Assembly: GCF_011516835.1 (NCBI RefSeq)
Contig: NZ_WOTB01000017.1
Coordinates: 39,773 to 103,772 of the forward strand
Length of the DNA stretch: 64,000 nucleotides
Origin: Acetobacter musti
GTDB taxonomy: Bacteria; Pseudomonadota; Alphaproteobacteria; Acetobacterales; Acetobacteraceae
Direction: 5' to 3'
In this document: positions 36,953-45,516 of the stretch, in pieces
Layout of the letters: each line of letters starts with the position of its first letter
How positions within the stretch are numbered: the stretch's first letter is position 1
Notes under the pieces: model-generated
What the model was told of the DNA's origin: nothing
What the model saw: the letters and a program-made list of their open reading frames with translations, nothing else
Database searches by the model: none
Translations under genes and position numbers: made by a program

Positions 36953-37578
36953 GGCCGGGCGGCCTCGGTTCGTGTGAGAGCGGTGATCTGGCGGGCGGCG
37001 GCGGGATATTCGCGGATGAGGGCGGCGCGGGTGGCGAGTTCGAAGTCCTGCGGGATGAAGCCGGGGGCCATGGTGGTGCCGGTGAAGGACCAGCCGCGCG
37101 GGCCGGAAGGAGCGGAGCCCTGCCAGACGTCGTGAGGGACGACGAGGGCGGGGTTCGCGGCGCCGAGAGTGGCCTCGCGGGACTGGCCATCCGGGGCGAG
37201 AAGCAGGAAATGGACGGGGTCGCCGCCGTAAAAGTGCCAGACTTCGTCGGTTTTCAGGCGGTGGAGGGCGGAGAAGCCGGCGGTGGTTTCGACATAGAGG
37301 ATGGCGGTCGAGACGGGGTGGCGGATGCCGCTGTAACGGGCCGGGAGGGCGGCGCCGTCGATGGTCTCGCCGGTGCGCTGGACCTGGGCGAACCAGCCGC
37401 CTTCCTTCGGGACCGGCTGCATGTGGAAGCGGGCGATGAGACTGGCGGCGGCCTCGGGCGGGGCGGCGGGGGTGCGGGCGTGTGCCGGGGACAGGAGGAG
37501 CCAGGCGGTGGCGAGGGTGGTCAGGACGGGGGCTGCTTTGCGGACTGGTCCGGAGGGGGCTGATCTGGCGGGGCGCAT
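36949..37578 (-). CDS. Secreted cupin-5 (DUF985) family protein
   Basis: A 209-residue protein. A signal peptide (VLTTLATAWLLLSPAHA) is followed by a DUF985/cupin-5 domain: LIARFHMQPVPKEGGWFAQVQRT at its start, STAILYVETTAGFSALHRLKTDEVWHFYGG in the middle and VVPHDVWQGSAPSG, then FTGTTMAPGFIPQDFELA at the end. Cytoplasmic members of this family are common; export is less usual. It is the first gene of a two-cupin operon. Its codons end mainly in C on the minus strand, in line with the strong G-richness of the + strand in this part of the window. Confidence 0.85.
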   Translation of the reverse strand: MRPARSAPSGPVRKAAPVLTTLATAWLLLSPAHARTPAAPPEAAASLIARFHMQPVPKEGGWFAQVQRTGETIDGAALPARYSGIRHPVSTAILYVETTAGFSALHRLKTDEVWHFYGGDPVHFLLLAPDGQSREATLGAANPALVVPHDVWQGSAPSGPRGWSFTGTTMAPGFIPQDFELATRAALIREYPAAARQITALTRTEAARP

Positions 37579-38460
37579 GGGGGTCGGAACTCTCCGGGGT
37601 TCGTCTGAGAGGCGGGGTGAACTCCCCTGCCCTGCTTCGTTGTTTTACCGGGGATGGCGGTTCCGGCGAAGGCGTTTTTATGGCGTCGGAGGGGCCTGGT
37701 TTTCCAGATGGGTCGGGGTGTTTTTCGCGTTCATCACGGATTGTTTCTGTGGGGTGTGGCGGGGCGGCCGGGCTGAGGGGCGGCGTGTGGTCCGGTCGGG
37801 TCGGGCTGAGGGTGGCTGCGGGGTGGCATGGCGAGGGCTCCGGTTGTGGTGATCCGTGATTGGGACTGTCTCTGGCGGGGCGCGGGAGAATTTATTTTTC
37901 TTTTTGGGGGTTGGTCCGGTCCGGGGACGTAAGGGATTCCAGAGAGTTCCGGACAAATATGGTTCGGAGTCGGAATGGTTTTTCGATTCGGTTTCTCAAT
38001 GATTTTCCGGGCTGGATTTCACTGGCTGAAGGGTGGCGTCTGTCGGGGTGGTTTTCGGGCTGGTTTTCTGCGGGCTGGTCGGGGCGGGCCTGTTGCGGCG
38101 GGCGCTGGCTGCTGATCGTCCTGTTCCTGCCCGCGATGCACTGGTCCCGTTCGGCCGGGGGCAGTTTGCAGGTGGAGGCGCTGCTGCTGGCTGTGGCGAT
38201 GCAGGGCGAGGCGCTTTCGTGCTTTTGCGGCGTGTCCGGGCAGACGATTGTTGTGACCGGGAATATTGTGAAATTTGCTGATAATATTGCGAGGTTTCTC
38301 TGCAATCTCTTCCGCCGAGGTGGTTTTCCTCTGCCCGGATGAGAGGCGATGGGGGATGACGGGTGGCATTCACTGAAAAATCACTCGTCCTGTCGGTTGT
38401 TTCCTGACACATGGGGAAGGAGTTTTCGCATCCGGATCATAACAGAGGAGCAATGATCCT
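37579..38460. other. Non-coding stretch of about 880 bp, G- and T-rich on the + strand
   Basis: Long open frames exist on both strands (for example 37860-38342 on +), but none has recognisable family features, and their overlap in several frames is explained by the skewed composition. The stretch must carry promoters for the cupin operon and for the protease-like gene. Nothing else was identified. Confidence 0.45.
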
Positions 38461-39588
38461 GTGAATCTTTCCCGCCGCAGAACACTCTCCCTGTTTTCTG
38501 GTCTTTTTGCCGGGGGAGCGACGTTTTCCGCATCGGCTGCCGATGATCCGGTTTCCGCGCCGATCGGGATGGAGGGCAGCCGTGTTGTGATGGATGTCAC
38601 GATCAATGACGGCCGGAGCTACAGATTTGCTATCGACACAGGCGGCGCGGCGAGCCTTATTCGCGAAAGTGTCGCACGGGAAGCGGGTTTATCCGCCTCC
38701 GGCTTTGCAAGTGTGGGTGTGTTTGGCAGCAATGACCCGCGACGGGTTTATGAGGCTGATTCCGTTATATTCGGGGGTGTGATCCGTCAGAACGGCGCCC
38801 GGTTTGTGGCGGTTCCGGGTGACGGTCTGGGGAAGGACATAGCCGGCAGTCTTGCTTCCGGCATTCTGACGGCCCTGCCGAGTGAACTGGATTTTGACGC
38901 TTTCGAGTGGCGGCTCTGGCAGCACAGCCGGCCTGCGCTGACCGGATTTACCGCCCTGAAGGCGGCATTCAGCGATACTCCTTCCATGGACTGGTCCCCT
39001 CTTCTGCTGGCTGATGCGAGGGTGAACGGGGCGGGTTATCGTTTTCTGCTCGATACCGGCTCTCCGTCCTTTGTCCGGCTCAATCACCGGACGGCGCGTC
39101 AGCTGGGTCTGTGGTCTGATGACCGGCCTTTTGCTCCGCTTTATGGCGGACGACGCATTGTGCGGATTTCCTCTCTGGAGTTTGGCGGTTCGACCTTTGA
39201 GCGACCTCTGGCGCTGTTGCTGCCGGACAATCAGGTGGCGGAGATTTCTGACGGCCTGATCGGGTTGCCGATAATGCGACGGTTCAATTTTTTCTGTGAT
39301 CGCCGGAGGGATGAGATACTGGTCCGGCGGAACGGGACCGGTGCGGCGCCGGAGCATTATCCTCTGTCCGGGCTGGAGATCGGGAAGGATGGCCGGACGG
39401 TGCTGGCGGTTGGTACGGGGAGTCCGGCGCAGGAAGCTGGCGTGCGGGCCGGGGATGCTGTTCTTGCTGACAGTGGCTGGGATTTTCGTGAGGGGATGAA
39501 CGGGAAAGAGGGGGATAGGGTTAGTCTGCGGGTTGGGCGCGATGGTGGGGAGCGGGAGGTTTCTTTTGTGCTGTGGGGGTGGCTTTAG
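38461..39588 (+). CDS. Secreted retropepsin-like aspartic protease with PDZ-like domain
   Basis: A 375-residue protein. An N-terminal RRRTLSLFSGLFAGGATFSASA resembles a Tat or Sec signal peptide. Two half-domains each carry an aspartic protease-like site: FAIDTGGAASLI (about residue 59) and FLLDTGSPSFVRL (about 199), as in pepsin-like two-lobed proteins rather than the single-site retropepsins. Residues about 300-370 (GRTVLAVGTGSPAQEAGVRAGDAVL) form a PDZ-like domain for peptide binding. The active motif is usually DTG followed by A or S, and both are kept, so activity is plausible. Substrate unknown. Start GTG, with GGAG upstream. It is the last gene before the hsd island. Confidence 0.82.
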   Translation: MNLSRRRTLSLFSGLFAGGATFSASAADDPVSAPIGMEGSRVVMDVTINDGRSYRFAIDTGGAASLIRESVAREAGLSASGFASVGVFGSNDPRRVYEADSVIFGGVIRQNGARFVAVPGDGLGKDIAGSLASGILTALPSELDFDAFEWRLWQHSRPALTGFTALKAAFSDTPSMDWSPLLLADARVNGAGYRFLLDTGSPSFVRLNHRTARQLGLWSDDRPFAPLYGGRRIVRISSLEFGGSTFERPLALLLPDNQVAEISDGLIGLPIMRRFNFFCDRRRDEILVRRNGTGAAPEHYPLSGLEIGKDGRTVLAVGTGSPAQEAGVRAGDAVLADSGWDFREGMNGKEGDRVSLRVGRDGGEREVSFVLWGWL

Positions 39589-39844
39589 GGGGAGTGACGC
39601 CCTGTCTGCTACCGGTTTGAGACAGCAATGCGGGGGGAACCGAAAGTCGGCTTTGTGTCGAGCGACCGGTAAAACCGGACATTCACATAGTCGACCTGCA
39701 GCGAAGTCGATCATGATCGCGGCGGTCAGCGCGGAGACCTCATATATCGCAGCTTCGCTCGCCATAATAGCGTCCCAGTTTGTTATTGTCCAAAAGAGCC
39801 ATTTCGCCTTAAATACGTAACAAGGGGACATACAGGAATTAGCC

Positions 39845-40030
39845 ATGAAAATCATGTCGGCGCGCGAAGCGAAGAACGGATTCGGGCTGATGATAGATAC
39901 CGCGCGCACGGCTCCCGTGCTGGTCCAAAAGCACGGGCGCGGCGTCGTGGTGGTAGTGGCGGTTGAAGAGTACGAGCGATTAAAGCGCCTCGATTGTCAG
40001 AGAGCCTCGACAAACGCTGGTCGGGACTAA
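39845..40030 (+). CDS. Orphan Phd/YefM-family antitoxin
   Basis: A 61-residue protein with the Phd/YefM layout: a DNA-binding N-terminal half (IMSAREAKNGFGLMIDTAR, then PVLVQKHGRGVVVVVAVEEYERL) and a short flexible C-terminus. These antitoxins usually sit directly upstream of a RelE/ParE or Doc toxin; here no toxin follows, and the next gene, 41 bp on, is hsdR of a type I restriction system. It could be a remnant, or act as repressor of the hsd operon. The 256 bp upstream (39589-39844) show no gene and appear to include the left edge of the island. Confidence 0.8.
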   Translation: MKIMSAREAKNGFGLMIDTARTAPVLVQKHGRGVVVVVAVEEYERLKRLDCQRASTNAGRD

Positions 40031-40071
40031 ATGGGCATTTTGGGCGATAAAGTGAGATTTAAGGGGGCAAT

Positions 40072-42426
40072 GTGGACAAGAATGAAAAGCAAAAGCTGAG
40101 CGAAAGCGATATTTGCGACTTGTTCATAACTCCTGCCATCAAACGGGCCGGTTGGGATCAATTCAAGCAAGTTCGGCGCGAAGTCACGTTGACTCCCGGC
40201 CCCGTCATTGTACGGGGCAACCTTTCATCACGAAATAAAAAGAAGAAGAAGTTCGCCGATTATGTTCTGTCGTGGCTGCCGGGATTACCGCTCGCCATCG
40301 TCGAAGCGAAAGACAACAAGCATGGTGTCAGCGATGGACTGCAACAGGCGTTAGGCTACACTGAAATTCTTGACCTGCCGAGCGCCTTCAGTTCCAATGG
40401 CGATGGCTTTGCGCAACACAACCGTGCCGTCGCCGATGGTGAGGATATAGAAACATCGTTCGGCATAGATGACTTCCCGGACCCAGAATCGCTCTACACC
40501 CGCTATTGCTTGTTTCACGGCATTGAGCCTGACGAAAAGCCATTGGTTGAACAGCCTTACTATTTCGACAGTTCGGGCAAAGAACCGCGCTATTACCAAG
40601 TAGAAGCCATCAATCGCACCATCGAGGCAATCGCTAAGGGGCAGCGCCGAGTGCTGCTGGTCATGGCAACAGGCACAGGCAAAACCTACACGACGTTCCA
40701 GATCATCTGGCGCCTTTGGAAAGCTAAGCAAGCTAAGCGCATCCTTTTCCTCGCTGATCGCAATATCCTCGTGGATCAGACATTAGTGAACGACTTCAAG
40801 CCATTCGGCGAGGCCATGACCAAGGTGCGGAATCGCAAAATCGATCCGGCCTATGAAATCCATTTGGGATTGTATCAGGCTCTTACCGGCCCGGAGGAAG
40901 CCGACAAAATCTTCAAGTCCGTGTCTCGTGACTTCTTCGACCTGATTGTGATCGACGAATGCCACCGTGGGAGCGCATCGGAAGATAGCGCATGGCGCGA
41001 AATTCTCGATTATTTCAACGGTGCGATTCAAGTGGGCATGACCGCCACGCCCAAGGAAACGGAATACGAATCCAACATCACCTATTTTGGAGAACCAGTT
41101 TATACCTACAGCCTCAAACAGGGAATCGAGGACGGCTTCCTAGCCCCGTATAAAGTCGTCCGTATCGACATCGACAAGGACGTCCTAGGCTGGACACCTC
41201 CCGCTGGCATGATTGATGACCTTGGCAATCCAGTGGAGCAGCGCGAATACAACCGCGCCGATATGGATCGCATCCTTGTACTTAATCAGCGAACCAAGCT
41301 TGTTGCGACGCGGGTGATGCAATACCTCAACGCCACCGATCCGATGGCGAAAACTATCATTTTTTGCGAGGACATCGACCACGCCGAACGGATGCGGAAG
41401 GCCATCGTTAACGCGGCTGGCAAGATCGCGCGCGACAACCCCCGTTATGTCATGCGGATCACAGGCGATAGCGTCGAGGGCAAAGCCCAACTCGACAACT
41501 TCATCGACCCGGAGCAGCCATTTCCGGTTATCGTCACCACGTCGCAGCTATTAACTACAGGCGTCGATGCAAAAACCTGCAAGCTGATCGTACTGGATCA
41601 AACAATCAAATCCATGACAATCTTCAAGCAGATCATCGGGCGCGGAACGCGGATTGATGAGGACAACAACAAGTTCTTTTTCACCATTATGGACTTCAAG
41701 AAGGCGACGGAGCTGTTCCGCGATGATGCCTTCGACGGTGCGCCGGTCGTCATCTACGAACCTGACGACGATGATGATCCTGTCCCACCTGACCCCGAAG
41801 GGCCGGACGACGACGACGATGATAACGTGGATGACGATACCGGCAGCGGCACAACCAAGATTGTCGTGTCGGGTGTCACCGCCCGCATTATTGCCGAACG
41901 CATCGAGTATGTCGGCAGCGACGGGAAGCTGATTACCGAAAGCTATCGGGATTATGCGCGCAAGGCGATCATGTCCGAGTTCAGCTCACTGGATGACTTC
42001 ATCAGGCGGTGGAACGAAGCTGACCGCAAACAGGCGATCATTGATGAGCTGGAGGAGCACGGGGTCGTCCTTGCCAGCCTTCAGGAAGCGGTAGGGCGCG
42101 ATATTAGCGACTTCGATCTACTGGCCCACATCGCCTACGACCAGCCGCCGTTGACCCGGCGCGAACGGGCGGATCAGGTCAAAAAGCGTAACTACTTCAC
42201 CAAGTATGGTGACACGGCACGTGCAGTTCTGGAGGCGTTGCTCGACAAATATGCTGATGAAGGTATCGCCACCATTGAGGATACCAAGGTACTGCGCCTT
42301 CAGCCGTTTCATGGCATCGGCACTCCGCTCGAAATCATCAAAGGTGCGTTCGGCGGCAGGGCCGGATATGACGCGGCGCTCAGCGAACTAGAACACCAGA
42401 TTTACGAACAGGCATCCAACGAATGA
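40072..42426 (+). CDS. hsdR: Type I restriction enzyme, R subunit
   Basis: A 784-residue motor/nuclease subunit. The nuclease site is near the N-terminus (Asp63, then IVEAK with Glu78 and Lys80, and QQALGY at 91-96). The superfamily 2 helicase follows: Q-tip YYQVEAI, Walker A MATGTGKTY (198-206), DECH (295-298), GMTATP, and motif VI QIIGRGTRID. An acidic, Asp-rich linker lies at about 561-590, and residues about 600-780 match the C-terminal domain of EcoEI-type R subunits. With MS it translocates DNA and cuts unmodified foreign DNA. The GTG start lies 41 bp behind the antitoxin; the stop overlaps the hsdM start by 4 nt. Codon use is mixed and rich in C-ending codons, unlike native + strand genes nearby. 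Confidence 0.94.
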   Translation: MDKNEKQKLSESDICDLFITPAIKRAGWDQFKQVRREVTLTPGPVIVRGNLSSRNKKKKKFADYVLSWLPGLPLAIVEAKDNKHGVSDGLQQALGYTEILDLPSAFSSNGDGFAQHNRAVADGEDIETSFGIDDFPDPESLYTRYCLFHGIEPDEKPLVEQPYYFDSSGKEPRYYQVEAINRTIEAIAKGQRRVLLVMATGTGKTYTTFQIIWRLWKAKQAKRILFLADRNILVDQTLVNDFKPFGEAMTKVRNRKIDPAYEIHLGLYQALTGPEEADKIFKSVSRDFFDLIVIDECHRGSASEDSAWREILDYFNGAIQVGMTATPKETEYESNITYFGEPVYTYSLKQGIEDGFLAPYKVVRIDIDKDVLGWTPPAGMIDDLGNPVEQREYNRADMDRILVLNQRTKLVATRVMQYLNATDPMAKTIIFCEDIDHAERMRKAIVNAAGKIARDNPRYVMRITGDSVEGKAQLDNFIDPEQPFPVIVTTSQLLTTGVDAKTCKLIVLDQTIKSMTIFKQIIGRGTRIDEDNNKFFFTIMDFKKATELFRDDAFDGAPVVIYEPDDDDDPVPPDPEGPDDDDDDNVDDDTGSGTTKIVVSGVTARIIAERIEYVGSDGKLITESYRDYARKAIMSEFSSLDDFIRRWNEADRKQAIIDELEEHGVVLASLQEAVGRDISDFDLLAHIAYDQPPLTRRERADQVKKRNYFTKYGDTARAVLEALLDKYADEGIATIEDTKVLRLQPFHGIGTPLEIIKGAFGGRAGYDAALSELEHQIYEQASNE

Positions 42427-43892
42427 GCAATGTTTCCGGCGCAGTAAAATCAATTCAGGACATCATGCGCAAGGACGTTGGCGTCGATGGCGACGCGCAG
42501 CGCATCAGCCAGATGGTCTGGATGATCTTCCTCAAAATCTATGACGACCGGGAGGAAGAGCTTGAGCTGACTGAGGACGGCTTCACCTCGCCCATCCCCG
42601 AGCGCTTTCGCTGGCGCAACTGGGCGCAGGACCGCGAAGGCATCACCGGCGACGCTCTGGTCAAGTTCGTGGAAGAGTTGTTCGTCAACCTCAAGACCCA
42701 GCTTCCCACGATCGGCGATGTGGGCAAGCGCGCGCAGGTCATCCGCGACGTGTTCGAGGACACCTACAACTACATGAAATCCGGCACGTTGATGCGGCAG
42801 GTCATCAACAAAATCAACGAGATCGATTTTAACAGCACCAATGACCGGCATACCTTCGGCGCGATCTATGAGCAGATTCTAAAAGACCTTCAGAGCGCGG
42901 GCAACGCGGGCGAGTTCTACACCCCCCGTGCTGTTACCAAGTTCATCATCGACCGGCTGGCGCCGAAGTTGGATGAAGTGGTGCTAGATCCCGCCTGTGG
43001 CACAGGTGGCTTCCTCGCTTGCACCATCGACTACAAGCGGCAGTTCGTGAAGTCACCAGATGATGAGGCGCTGCTGCAATCGACCATCCGAGGCGTCGAA
43101 AAAAAGGCTCTGCCACATATGCTGTGCGTCACCAATATGATCCTGCACGGCATCGACACCCCCTCCGGCATCGTTCACGGCAACACGCTCGAAAAGCCCT
43201 ACCGCGATTATGGCGAGCGCGACCGCGTGCCCGTTATCGCCACCAACCCTCCGTTTGGCGGCATGGAGCAAGACGGCATTGAAGGGAATTTCCCGTCCAA
43301 CCTCCGTACCCGCGAAACCGCCGATTTGTTCATGGCGCTGATTATCAAGCTGTTGAAGAACGGTGGCCGTGCCGCAGTGGTACTACCCGATGGCTTTCTC
43401 TTTGGCGAAGGCGTCAAGACCACGCTCAAGCAAAGCCTGATCGAAGAATGCAACCTGCACACCATCGTCCGCCTGCCCAATGGCGTGTTCAATCCCTACA
43501 CCAGTATCAAGACCAATATCCTGTTCTTCACCAAAGGCACACCGACCAAACAGACGTGGTTCTATGAACACCCTTATCCGCCGAGTGTCACCAGCTACAA
43601 CAAGTCACGCCCGATGCAATTCAAGGAGTTTCAGCCCGAACGCGAATGGTGGGGCAAAGAGGCCGATGGATTCAAACATCGCCGCGAAACTGAACAAGCA
43701 TGGAAGATTAGCGCCGAGGAAGTGGCCGCGGGCAACTATAATCTCGACTTGAAGAACCCGCACGTTACCAACGGGGAGAGCCACGACCCTGATGAGCTTC
43801 TGGAGCGCTACGCGGCGCAACAGGCGAGCATCCAGTCTCTACGCGATCAGTTGAAGGCCATCCTGTCCGATGCGCTTGCAGGTGACGCATGA
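42423..43892 (+). CDS. hsdM: Type I restriction-modification, adenine methyltransferase M subunit
   Basis: A 489-residue N6-adenine methyltransferase of the gamma class. The N-terminal helical domain (about 1-130) is followed by the catalytic domain with SAM motif VVLDPACGTGGFLA (about 186-199) and the active site NPPFGG (about residue 275). AGEFYTPRAVTKFIIDRLAPK is a strong family signature. Two copies with one S subunit form the modification enzyme, which protects host DNA and reports unmethylated sites to HsdR. It overlaps both hsdR (ATGA) and hsdS (ATGA), so the three subunits are coupled in translation. Confidence 0.95.
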   Translation: MSNVSGAVKSIQDIMRKDVGVDGDAQRISQMVWMIFLKIYDDREEELELTEDGFTSPIPERFRWRNWAQDREGITGDALVKFVEELFVNLKTQLPTIGDVGKRAQVIRDVFEDTYNYMKSGTLMRQVINKINEIDFNSTNDRHTFGAIYEQILKDLQSAGNAGEFYTPRAVTKFIIDRLAPKLDEVVLDPACGTGGFLACTIDYKRQFVKSPDDEALLQSTIRGVEKKALPHMLCVTNMILHGIDTPSGIVHGNTLEKPYRDYGERDRVPVIATNPPFGGMEQDGIEGNFPSNLRTRETADLFMALIIKLLKNGGRAAVVLPDGFLFGEGVKTTLKQSLIEECNLHTIVRLPNGVFNPYTSIKTNILFFTKGTPTKQTWFYEHPYPPSVTSYNKSRPMQFKEFQPEREWWGKEADGFKHRRETEQAWKISAEEVAAGNYNLDLKNPHVTNGESHDPDELLERYAAQQASIQSLRDQLKAILSDALAGDA

Positions 43893-45511
43893 CAGTCGAT
43901 ATTGCATCGCTGGTTAGCGACAATCTGGATATCTGGACAACGGCAATTGAGCGAAAATCCGGCTTAGGGCGTGGCGGCGGAAACCGTATCAACCTCTATG
44001 GTATCGACCGCCTACGCTCGTTAATCGTGGATTTGGCTGTTCGGGGAAAGCTGACATCGCAGCAGCCAGATGAAGAACCTGCTGCCATGGCACTGGCAAA
44101 GTTCGCTAAAGCTAGCCGTCGCAAAATTGAGTTGGGTCAAGCGAGGAAGCCTAAGGCAGTGCTCCCCCTTCCAGCCGATTTACCCAATCTACCGGAAGGC
44201 TGGGTTTGGACGCAGCTAGGCACGATCGCCGAAATCAGCCCGTCGAACAGTGCAGACGATCAAGTTGATGCCTCGTTCGTGCCTATGGCGCTTGTATCGA
44301 CGCGGATCGATGGAGCGCATGAGGCCGAAATCCGCAGATGGAGCGAGATCAAGAAAGGGTTCACGCATTTCGCGGAGGGGGACATTGGCTTAGCCAAAAT
44401 TACACCATGCTTCGAGAACGGTAAGGCGGTAATTTTCGAGAATCTTGCCAATGGAATCGGTGCGGGAACGACAGAGTTGCATGTTGCTCGGCCGTGGTCG
44501 GATGATGTCAACCGTCGCTACCTACTTCTGACGATGAAGACCGCATCCTATTTACATCAAGGCGAAGCAAGAATGACAGGCACCGCCGGTCAGAAGCGCG
44601 TGCCCCGGTCCTATTTCGAATCATCCCCACTTCCGCTGCCACCCCTTGTTGAACAGCAGCGTATCGTCACCAAGGTCGATGAACTCATGGCGCTGTGCGA
44701 TGCGCTGGAAACGGAGAGCGCGTCGGCAATAGCCGCACATCAAACGCTGGTTGAAGCTCTGCTCACCACCCTGACCACCAGCACTGACGACGCCGACCTC
44801 GCCACCAACTGGACACGGCTGGAAGCCCATTTCGACATCCTCTTCACCACCGAAGCCAGCGTCGATGCTCTGAAACAGACGATCTTGGAACTCGCGGTTG
44901 CAGGCAGGCTGATCGCGAGCTCGGGGGCAGTAAAACAAGGAACTTTGGAAGATGCTGGGGAATGGGTAGGAGGCCACGGTTTCCCAAAACAATATCAGGG
45001 CAATTCAACCGGCGAGATTCCTTTCCTGAAGGTATCAGACATGAACCTGCCAGGTAACGAGCGTGAGATCACAGTCGCAAATAACTGGGTTTCGCCTGAG
45101 TCCTTGAAGTCGATGAAAGCGCGAGCACATCCTGCAGGCACGATTATTTTTCCAAAAATTGGCGGCGCGATAGCTACCAACAAGCGGCGTATTTTATCTG
45201 TTTCGGCTGCTATTGATAATAACTGTGCAGGTCAGATTCCTGCCAAAGGGATCAATATAGACTGGCTTTTCATGGTGCTCAGCTCGATCGACATGACTCA
45301 ATATCAGGCAGGCACTTCAGTCCCTGCCTTAAATATGAAGCGATTAGCTAAGCATGCCATAGCCATTCCTAATGAAGATGCCCAAAAGGTGATTATCACA
45401 AAGGTTCACGACCTCATGTCACTCTGTGAGTTATTGGCGGCTCGGGTGGCGGCCTCAGTTGAGACGCAAAGACACTTGGCGGATAGAATCGCCGAATTGA
45501 TAGCAGCCTGA
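43889..45511 (+). CDS. hsdS: Type I restriction-modification, specificity S subunit
   Basis: A 540-residue subunit with two target recognition domains. TRD1 lies at about 95-260 (LPEGWVWTQLGTIAEISPS) and TRD2 at about 345-500 (GEWVGGHGFPKQYQGN). Each is followed by a spacer helix beginning QRIVTKVDELMALCDALE and KVIITKVHDLMSLCELLAA respectively; these long helices set the distance between the two half-sites. The recognition sequence, an asymmetric bipartite one, cannot be predicted by reading. It starts inside the hsdM stop and is followed after 5 nt by the SIR2 gene. Its composition is more AT-rich in TRD2, as expected from exchange of recognition domains. Confidence 0.93.
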   Translation: MTVDIASLVSDNLDIWTTAIERKSGLGRGGGNRINLYGIDRLRSLIVDLAVRGKLTSQQPDEEPAAMALAKFAKASRRKIELGQARKPKAVLPLPADLPNLPEGWVWTQLGTIAEISPSNSADDQVDASFVPMALVSTRIDGAHEAEIRRWSEIKKGFTHFAEGDIGLAKITPCFENGKAVIFENLANGIGAGTTELHVARPWSDDVNRRYLLLTMKTASYLHQGEARMTGTAGQKRVPRSYFESSPLPLPPLVEQQRIVTKVDELMALCDALETESASAIAAHQTLVEALLTTLTTSTDDADLATNWTRLEAHFDILFTTEASVDALKQTILELAVAGRLIASSGAVKQGTLEDAGEWVGGHGFPKQYQGNSTGEIPFLKVSDMNLPGNEREITVANNWVSPESLKSMKARAHPAGTIIFPKIGGAIATNKRRILSVSAAIDNNCAGQIPAKGINIDWLFMVLSSIDMTQYQAGTSVPALNMKRLAKHAIAIPNEDAQKVIITKVHDLMSLCELLAARVAASVETQRHLADRIAELIAA

Positions 45512-45516
45512 ACCAT

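Noticed and set aside
36357..37190. - strand open frame of 277 residues across tRNA-Gln and the cupins
   Set aside because: It runs through the tRNA gene and is Pro/Arg/Ser-rich noise; the two cupin frames on the same strand have clear domains.
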